From an uncultured Caryophanales bacterium (GTDB taxonomy: Bacteria > Bacillota_I > Bacilli_A > RF39 > UBA660): a DNA stretch of 19,693 bases. The stretch is taken from assembly GCA_947169395.1 (NCBI GenBank), contig CAMVPJ010000019.1, forward strand, positions 1-19,693, given 5' to 3'. Positions 14,908-19,693 of this stretch are shown piece after piece; the stretch's first letter is position 1, and each line of letters begins with the position of its first letter. Below the pieces are notes generated by a model that was given only the letters and a program-made list of their open reading frames with translations, ran no database searches and had not been told where the DNA came from. A program made the translations under genes and the position numbers.

Positions 14908-15547
14908 CTATACTTTTGCTTGTTTTGCTTCCAACTATATTTTTTTTATAGTAATTATTATTATAATTAATTAATTCCTTTAATACTATTTTTTTATCTT
15001 CTATTTGAACCATTATACTTGAATAATCATTATTTATGTTATTCTTTAAAACATAAAATGGTCCAGAATAATTATATACACCAATTAAAGAGGTCCCATT
15101 ATATACTTCATTATATGTTTCACAATTAAATGAACAATAGTTTTTTCCTACTTCTGTAATTCTATTTTCTCTTTTTGTCATATTAGAAACAATTGTAATA
15201 TCAGAAACATTATCAGTCATAAGTCTATATGCATTTACATTAATTAAACAAGATAAAGTCTTATAAATACAATTGTTATTAGTAGCTATTAAATATTTTA
15301 AAATATTAATTTTAGTTTTTAAATTATTTACATCGTATTTAAAATCACTTTTCATAGTACCAATATATCTATTGTAAAAGTACAATTTATATTTATCATT
15401 TTCTATATCAATATTTATTGCATCCCCAATAACATTAATAAAACTACAATTATTTATAACATTAAACATACCTTTTATATCATTTTCTTTATACTTTTTA
15501 AATAACATATCTACAAAATTTCTTAATTCATAATAGTTTATATACAT
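14900..15547 (-). CDS. Hypothetical protein between serS and rny
   Basis: The 215-residue protein is not one I recognise. It has no signal peptide or membrane helix and is rich in Asn, Tyr and Ile. The N-terminal part (about 1-30, NYYELRNFVDMLFKKY) looks helical, as in small nuclear-transport-factor-like folds, but that is only a guess. Later segments have isolated cysteines (CIYKTLSCLIN, YCSFNCETYN) and a strand-rich C-terminal part (SLIGVYNYSGPFYVLKNN). GGTGAT precedes ATG 15547. It has its own terminator and follows the serS terminator, so it is probably expressed alone. Base use is like the neighbours. Confidence 0.75.
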   Translation of the reverse strand: MYINYYELRNFVDMLFKKYKENDIKGMFNVINNCSFINVIGDAINIDIENDKYKLYFYNRYIGTMKSDFKYDVNNLKTKINILKYLIATNNNCIYKTLSCLINVNAYRLMTDNVSDITIVSNMTKRENRITEVGKNYCSFNCETYNEVYNGTSLIGVYNYSGPFYVLKNNINNDYSSIMVQIEDKKIVLKELINYNNNYYKKNIVGSKTSKSIVK

Positions 15548-15598
15548 AAAATCACCACGCGGTATATATTAACAAAATAATAACTTTCTGTCAAATTT

Positions 15599-15620
15599 AA
15601 AAAGACCTATATAGATCTTT
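15599..15620 (-). terminator. serS terminator
   Basis: A 7-bp stem with a G-U pair (15601-15607 with 15614-15620) is followed by a T-rich tract on the minus strand; it includes the serS stop codon. Confidence 0.65.
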
Positions 15621-16896
15621 CAATTTTATCTTTACCACCCATATAAGGTTGTAGAGCAGATGGTATTTTTACACTTCCATCTTCCTGTAAATTGTTTTCT
15701 AAAAATGCAATCAACATTCTAGGTGGAGCAATTACAGTGTTGTTTAATGTATGAGCAAACTCTTTTTCTCCATTTTCCTTTTTATATCTAATCGCAAGTC
15801 TTCTTGCCTGAGCATCAGTTAGATTTGAACAAGAACATACTTCAAAATACTTCTTCTGTCTAGGGCTCCAAGCCTCGATATCACAAGAACGATATTTTAA
15901 ATCAGCTAAATCACCAGAACAACATACAAGCTTTCTAACAGGTATATCTAGACTTCTAAATAATTCAACTGAATAGTTCCACATTTTATCATACCAAGCT
16001 TCACTATCTTCAGGTTTACATATTACAACCATCTCTTGCTTTTCAAATTGATGTATTCTATATACACCACGTTCTTCAATTCCGTGAGCTCCTACTTCTT
16101 TTCTAAAACATGGAGAATATGATGTCATAGTAATTGGTAAGTCTTTTTCACTTAATAATTGATCTTTAAATTTTGCGATCATTGAGTGCTCAGAAGTACC
16201 AATTAAATATAAATCTTCCCCTTCAATTTTATACATCATATTATCTTTTTCCTCGAAAGACATAACACCATCTACTGCTGCTCCATGTATCATATAAGGT
16301 GGAATACAATAAGTAAATCCTTTATCTATCATAAAATCTCTTGCATATGCAAGTACAGCAGAATGAAGTCTAGCAATATCACCCATTAAATAGTAAAATC
16401 CATTACCACTTACACGTCCAGCAGCATCTTTATCGAGACCATTAAAACTAGCCATTATATCTGAATGATATGGTATCTCATAATCAGGAACTACCGGATC
16501 ACCAAATCTTGCCTCTTCTACATTCTTAGAATCATCTTCACCGATTGGTACATCTTCCGCAATAATATTTGGAATCATCATCATCTTATTTTTAATATCA
16601 GCTTGAATACTAGGTAAAATATCATCTATTTCACTAATTCTCTTCGCACTAGCTGCAACTTTCTCTTTAACTTTATTTGCCTCATCAACTTTACCATCTT
16701 TCATAAGTATTCCAATTTCTTTACTTAATCTATTCTTTTCTGCTTTTAGATTATCTCCTTCAGTTTGAAGAGCACGAGCTTTTAAATCTAATTCTTTAAC
16801 CTCATCAACTAATCCTATTTTCTTATCTTGAAACTTCTTTTTAATATTCTCTTTTACTAAATCCGCATTTTCTCTAATCAATTTAATATCTATCAT
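15607..16896 (-). CDS. serS: Seryl-tRNA synthetase
   Basis: The 429-residue class II synthetase charges tRNA-Ser with serine in the cytosol. Residues 1-110 form the coiled-coil arm that grips the long variable arm of tRNA-Ser, starting MIDIKLIRENADLVKENI. Motif 2 is seen as CFRKEVGAHGIEERGVYRIH with QFEKQEMV. The serine-site segment is EVCSCSNLTDAQARR, and motif 3 is NNTVIAPPRMLIAFLENN. I chose ATG 16896, preceded by AAAGGGTGAT, over a non-ATG start seven codons upstream inside the leader terminator region. Expression is controlled by a T-box leader and a strong sigma-A promoter immediately upstream. Confidence 0.97.
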   Translation of the reverse strand: MIDIKLIRENADLVKENIKKKFQDKKIGLVDEVKELDLKARALQTEGDNLKAEKNRLSKEIGILMKDGKVDEANKVKEKVAASAKRISEIDDILPSIQADIKNKMMMIPNIIAEDVPIGEDDSKNVEEARFGDPVVPDYEIPYHSDIMASFNGLDKDAAGRVSGNGFYYLMGDIARLHSAVLAYARDFMIDKGFTYCIPPYMIHGAAVDGVMSFEEKDNMMYKIEGEDLYLIGTSEHSMIAKFKDQLLSEKDLPITMTSYSPCFRKEVGAHGIEERGVYRIHQFEKQEMVVICKPEDSEAWYDKMWNYSVELFRSLDIPVRKLVCCSGDLADLKYRSCDIEAWSPRQKKYFEVCSCSNLTDAQARRLAIRYKKENGEKEFAHTLNNTVIAPPRMLIAFLENNLQEDGSVKIPSALQPYMGGKDKIERSI

Positions 16897-16915
16897 TCTA
16901 TCACCCTTTCTTAAC

Positions 16916-17107
16916 AAAAAGAGTCCAAGATAAAGGGACGAATAACTCGTGGTACCACTCTTCTTAGACTCTTTAGCTTAACGCGCATATACGTAAATGT
17001 TTTCATTTCTCTTCAGAGTAGATTCATAAAAGATCTTCATTAGTTTTCACCAACCACTAACTCTCTACATCAATTACTTTTACTACTAGTCTCCTTCGTT
17101 GATTTAC
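16916..17107 (-). promoter_or_regulatory. Serine T-box riboswitch in the serS leader
   Basis: The conserved T-box core AGAGTGGTACCACG is at 16961-16948. A terminator follows in which AGAGTCTAAGA (about 16974-16964) pairs with TCTTGGACTCT, then T5 (16920-16916). The upstream part forms Stem I with a distal GGTTGGTG-type loop. On its 3' side GAA-TCT-ACT places a serine specifier codon UCU at 17022-17020. Uncharged tRNA-Ser would pair with the specifier and, by its CCA end, with the UGG bulge, favouring the antiterminator and serS transcription. Confidence 0.92.
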
Positions 17108-17113
17108 GAATAT

Positions 17114-17142
17114 ATTCTATCATTATTTTTACACTTAGTCAA
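17114..17142 (-). promoter_or_regulatory. Sigma-A promoter of serS
   Basis: TTGACT at 17142-17137, a 17-base spacer and TAGAAT at 17119-17114, placing the transcript start just before T-box Stem I. Confidence 0.8.
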
Positions 17143-17186
17143 TACAGTTTAAAACTATTTATTACAAAGTATAATTCACATTATAC

Positions 17187-17223
17187 AAAAAAGGAGAAAC
17201 TTATTCTTAAAATAAATATCTCC
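17187..17223 (-). terminator. Terminator-like hairpin after the cysteine-rich remnant
   Basis: GGAGA at 17193-17197 pairs with TCTCC at 17219-17223, with a further AT-rich inner stem. Six T follow on the minus strand. It lies about 70 bases after the stop of the remnant at 17294, so it may be the remnant's original terminator. Confidence 0.5.
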
Positions 17224-17293
17224 GTATCACGTATACTTCTATTATTATCTAGAAATATACTAAGTCCTATATATCTGTTAAATACCAAACAAA

Positions 17294-17434
17294 CTATTTA
17301 TTATTTTTTCTTTGATTGCCACAACAAGGACATTTTAAATCACTAAAACTATTACAATCACAATAATTATAATAACAAGAAATTGCATATTTAATAGGAT
17401 CGGTATCATATATAGTTAGATTTGTAACTGATTT
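17294..17434 (-). pseudogene. Remnant encoding a cysteine-rich C-terminus
   Basis: An open frame of about 46 codons ends in TAG at 17296-17294 but has no ATG or GTG start. In-frame stops lie just upstream at 17437-17435 and beyond. It reads YDTDPIKYAISCYYNYCDCN and then SDLKCPCCGNQRK, with six cysteines in pairs as in zinc-binding tails. It looks like the end of a gene whose front part has been lost, near an insertion sequence. I do not recognise the parent protein. Confidence 0.4.
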
Positions 17435-17437
17435 TTA

Positions 17438-17644
17438 TTTTTTTGAATTATATGTTATTATATCGACACATCACTTTCTATATGAATTTGATGGTTTGTA
17501 TTGATTAGAAGAAAGAAATAACTTTGCGTTGGTTGGTCTTTCTTCTTTTTTATGCAACAATTAATTGTTTGTCACTATTAATTTTGAAATTTCTTCTTAT
17601 TTTAAGTTAATATATTTTGCTTAATAACAATAAGCCAAAAACAG
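17438..17644. other. Non-coding stretch with an orphan hairpin
   Basis: I see no gene. A perfect 10-bp inverted repeat (17507-17516 with 17537-17546), loop 20 bases, is followed on the plus strand by a T run to 17551. It looks like a plus-strand terminator, but no plus-strand gene precedes it. Confidence 0.4.
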
Positions 17645-17654
17645 GATTATATTT
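17645..17654. repeat. Left target-site duplication of the IS remnant
   Basis: GATTATATTT, repeated exactly at 18172-18181 on the other side of the element. Ten bases fits the 9-12 base duplications of IS4-family elements. Confidence 0.6.
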
Positions 17655-17672
17655 CAATGTTATTAACTCAAG

Positions 17673-17712
17673 AAAGTTTAATAGTTAGAATTAAAATTCT
17701 TAAACTTTTTTT
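17673..17712 (+). terminator. Inward terminator at the left end of the IS
   Basis: AAAGTTTA at 17673-17680 pairs with TAAACTTT at 17701-17708, with an inner AGAATT/AATTCT stem, followed by T to 17712. It directly abuts the left inverted end and would stop transcription entering the element. Confidence 0.6.
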
Positions 17713-17747
17713 GTTATATAAATATATATATTAGAGCATAAATCCCC

Positions 17748-18098
17748 TTACTCCAAACTAAATAGGAATATTGTTAATTGTATAGATTTTTTTTTATTTG
17801 TTGGATGCTTATTTTTCTTGTTATCGGTTCTCGGACTATGTCTATTTTTTTCTTATAGATACAATATTTTCAAGAATATTATTAAATAGTTGCTCTGATA
17901 ATCTTTTTCTTACATTATCATCATTTTCAATTAATATTTTTACTAGAAACCTTTTTACAAAACCAATAGCCATATTTATGTTGATTTTCATTTGGTGTTT
18001 GTATTTTTCCTGTTTAATATTATTTTCTAAGTCATTAAATATAGATTGGATTATATTATATTATAAACCATCATTTGACTATATATTTCATTGTTACC
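17748..18098 (-). pseudogene. Transposase remnant, C-terminal part (IS4-type)
   Basis: Three frame segments join into one recognisable C-terminus: GNNEIYSQMMVYNII, then QSIFNDLENNIKQEKYKH, MAIGFVKRFLVKILIEN and NNILENIVSIRK, then NRHSPRTDNKKNKHPTNKKK, ending at TAA 17750-17748. The EIYxxMMVYN stretch and the IVxIRKxRxxPR tail resemble the C-terminal end of IS4-family DDE transposases. The first break is at a repeated TATAA tract near 18060, which looks like a 5-base duplication. The second is in a run of seven A near 17850, which looks like a single-base slip. The N-terminal two thirds, including most catalytic residues, are gone. Confidence 0.6.
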
Positions 18099-18127
18099 TC
18101 TTTATTTTTTACATTTATGTATATCAA

Positions 18128-18153
18128 AAAATACAACTTTTTTAAGCTGTATT
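18128..18153 (-). terminator. Inward terminator at the right end of the IS
   Basis: On the minus strand AATACAGCTT and AAGTTGTATT form a 10-bp stem with one G-U pair and a short A loop, followed by a T run. It abuts the right inverted end and mirrors the left-end terminator. Confidence 0.6.
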
Positions 18154-18171
18154 CCTTAAGTTAATAACATC

Positions 18172-18181
18172 GATTATATTT
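18172..18181. repeat. Right target-site duplication of the IS remnant
   Basis: Exact second copy of GATTATATTT (17645-17654). Confidence 0.6.
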
Positions 18182-18188
18182 TCTGTTT

Positions 18189-18668
18189 TTACTTTTTTAG
18201 TTTATTTAATGGTTCAATGCTTCGTATAAAGTATGTAGGATAATCATATGGTTCATCATCTATCATTATAGTAATTGATAAAACATCTTCTCTAAGTATC
18301 TTAGAAACAATTGAATTTCCATATATATCTTCAATTTTGAACATTTTTTTATTTATATCTGATTCATTGATAGGTTCCAAGAGTTCCCAAAAATGTTTTG
18401 TATATCTATCGAACACAAAGACATCCCTTATATTATCAATACCAATATTAGCGACATTTTCGTTGATATTACTATGTTGTTTGGAAGGCTTCTCATCATA
18501 TATGATATCTAGTGTATCAATTAAAAGAATACCATCCTTATAGTTTAAGACCTTACCTGGCAAAGTAAATAGTGTATGGTCTTTTTGATGCCAAGTAAAA
18601 TGTATATGTTTGTCAACTAATGTTTGTGCTACTTCATCAGTTAATATGCTAATTGTATCTAATTTCAT
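18189..18668 (-). CDS. Hypothetical protein
   Basis: I do not recognise this 159-residue protein. It has no membrane segment or signal. The middle reads GKVLNYKDGILLIDTLDIIYDEKPSK, suggesting a small beta-barrel, and DVFVFDRYTKHFWELLEP and PYDYPTYFIRSIEPLNKLKK follow. ATG 18668 is chosen because GGAGAGATAG precedes it; a longer reading would need a TTG start. The IS remnant is inserted 17 bases beyond the stop codon. No terminator is visible in the remaining gap, and the right-end IS terminator may now end this transcript. Confidence 0.7.
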   Translation of the reverse strand: MKLDTISILTDEVAQTLVDKHIHFTWHQKDHTLFTLPGKVLNYKDGILLIDTLDIIYDEKPSKQHSNINENVANIGIDNIRDVFVFDRYTKHFWELLEPINESDINKKMFKIEDIYGNSIVSKILREDVLSITIMIDDEPYDYPTYFIRSIEPLNKLKK

Positions 18669-18856
18669 TTCTATCTCTCCAATATATTTAATTCTTGAAG
18701 TCAAAATAGTCTTGCTTCTCTCATTTCATATATTTTACCCTACCTAAGCGATTAAATTCAAGCTTTTTTTTAAATTTTGTTTTGTTTTCCAGACTTGATT
18801 GCAGCTTTTGTTACTGCATTGTTCGAGTAGCAAAATTTTTTTTACTAAATTGACCT

Positions 18857-19630
18857 TTATATATCCTTGTCATTCATATTAGGTTTTGACTTCAAATTAA
18901 AATCTAATAATTCTTCACAAACTTTTTCATATATATCCTGTTCATTTTTGATAGTATCTATTAAAAACATTTTATCATTTTTATATTCTTTTAATCCTCT
19001 CATATAATATGGTTTATCTTTATCTAATACTATAAATGGCATGATATTGTTTTTTAAACATTCTTTAAACATAATAATACGTCCAACTCTACCATTCCCA
19101 TCACCAAAAGGATGAATCCTTTCAAATCTTACATGAAATTCTATAATATCTTCAATTGTTACTACACTTAGTTTTTTATACCATCTTAATAAATCATCTA
19201 AATCCTTTTCTACATCTTCTGGGCTTGACGTATTAATGATATTAATTAATCCTATTTTATTAGGGACTACTTTAAATCCTCCAACATTATATCTTGGGTT
19301 TTCTTCATCCGTAGTATTTCTCTTTAGTATCTTGTTCATTTCAATTATATTATTTTTTGTAAGATTTTCATTAATATTATCTAGTATATAATCAAATAAT
19401 CTAAAATGATTTTTCATTTCAGTTAAATCATCAAATTTTATTGCCTCATCACTTTTTGGAATAAAAGAATCTGTTTCAAATATCTCTTCAGTTTCATCTT
19501 CTGTTAATCTTCCACCTTCAATTTTATTTGAATTATATGCAAAATTAACTTGTGAAAAATGATAAATGTTACCTTTAAATTTAGATTTTCTTTGCTCAAT
19601 TAATTCTAATTTTAATTTTTGTAAATCCAT
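18857..19630 (-). CDS. Fic family protein with built-in inhibitory helix
   Basis: The 257-residue protein has the Fic active-site loop HPFGDGNGR at 173-181 with catalytic His173, fully matching HPFx(D/E)GNGRxxR. Fic enzymes usually attach AMP from ATP to hydroxyl groups of target proteins. Near the N-terminus SNKIEG at 34-39 matches the (S/T)xxxE(G/N) inhibitory motif whose Glu38 blocks ATP binding, making it a class II (self-inhibited) Fic. No separate antitoxin gene is next to it. AGGAGGAATAG precedes ATG 19630. A TATAAT at 19655-19650 is a possible -10 without a good -35. The gap to the next gene (18669-18856) holds no convincing gene. The target is unknown. Confidence 0.92.
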   Translation of the reverse strand: MDLQKLKLELIEQRKSKFKGNIYHFSQVNFAYNSNKIEGGRLTEDETEEIFETDSFIPKSDEAIKFDDLTEMKNHFRLFDYILDNINENLTKNNIIEMNKILKRNTTDEENPRYNVGGFKVVPNKIGLINIINTSSPEDVEKDLDDLLRWYKKLSVVTIEDIIEFHVRFERIHPFGDGNGRVGRIIMFKECLKNNIMPFIVLDKDKPYYMRGLKEYKNDKMFLIDTIKNEQDIYEKVCEELLDFNLKSKPNMNDKDI

Positions 19631-19657
19631 CTCTATTCCTCCTACAAAAATTATACC

Positions 19658-19685
19658 AAAAAAGACTAGTCGAAACTAGTCTTTT
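19658..19685 (-). terminator. Terminator of a gene beyond the window
   Basis: A perfect 11-bp stem (19660-19670 with 19675-19685) with CGAA loop is followed by six T on the minus strand, ending a minus-strand transcript that comes from outside the window, just before the fic gene. Confidence 0.85.
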
Positions 19686-19693
19686 ACACATTT

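Larger units (their letters stand above)
17655..18171 (-). mobile_element. Internally deleted IS4/IS231-like insertion sequence
   Basis: The 517-bp element is bounded by inverted ends: ATGTTATTAACTCAAGAAA at 17657-17675 and, reversed at 18170-18152, ATGTTATTAACTTAAGGAA, differing at two positions. The TTAACTTAAG core recalls the ends of IS231 and relatives (from memory). Exact 10-bp direct repeats flank it. Inside is only the decayed 3' part of a transposase gene on the minus strand; a full IS4-family element would be about 1.5 kb. It therefore looks immobile on its own, though the ends might still be moved by a full copy elsewhere. Confidence 0.65.

Noticed and set aside
17798..18145. Plus-strand frame of 115 codons
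   Set aside because: It lies opposite the transposase remnant, has no ribosome binding site and encodes a Phe/Ile/Tyr-rich product typical of the reverse of an A-rich gene.
18775..18856. Short minus-strand frame reading SNNAVTKAAIKSGKQNKI after the fic gene
   Set aside because: Only about 18 codons and no start codon; it could be a remnant but the evidence is too thin.

Overview
The window looks like a chromosome segment from an AT-rich, endospore-forming Bacillota, most like the Bacilli side of the phylum (an uncultured gut lineage is my guess). The grounds are a GerE that is nearly identical in pattern to the Bacillus protein, dipicolinate synthase subunits A and B, SpoIIIAH, a GerM-like protein, RNase Y, a serine T-box, strong AGGAGG-type ribosome binding sites, and U-rich intrinsic terminators after most genes. 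Standard stops are used, including TGA at several gene ends, so a UGA=Trp code is not needed.

Layout. 1-1890: a lone pseudopilin-like surface protein gene on the minus strand. Its 3' end holds a short, GC-rich, adenine-poor patch with the hallmarks of a variable region of a diversity-generating retroelement (DGR). 1952-3628: an AAA-ATPase-like/PD-(D/E)XK protein with its own promoter. 3690-5040: the dpaA-dpaB operon for spore dipicolinic acid, divergent from asnB (5124-6902). 6909-7260: a decayed small gene and terminators. 7259-9980: a tightly overlapped three-gene operon (VTC-type polyphosphate polymerase domain, DUF4956 membrane protein, Cthe_2159-type beta-helix surface protein). 10030-10330: tRNA-Arg and tRNA-Thr with promoter and terminator. 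10327-12207: sporulation genes gerM-like, gerE and spoIIIAH. 12320-13240: a short-chain dehydrogenase converging on rny (RNase Y). 14900-17142: an unknown gene, then serS with its T-box leader and promoter. 17143-18188: a degraded stretch holding a cysteine-rich gene remnant and an internally deleted IS4/IS231-like insertion sequence with inverted ends and 10-bp direct repeats. 18189-19630: an unknown protein and a Fic protein.

How the genes fit together. At least five loci (dpaA, dpaB, gerM-like, gerE, spoIIIAH) serve the spore programme in the mother cell. gerE has a textbook sigma-K-type promoter (AC-N16-CATAnnnTA). The same pattern occurs at an identical distance before asnB and the dehydrogenase, which suggests these two may also be late sporulation genes. 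serS is controlled by uncharged tRNA-Ser through the T-box. The points I would look at first are the candidate DGR variable region at 366-475, which has no reverse transcriptase in this window, and the paired asnB/dehydrogenase promoters.
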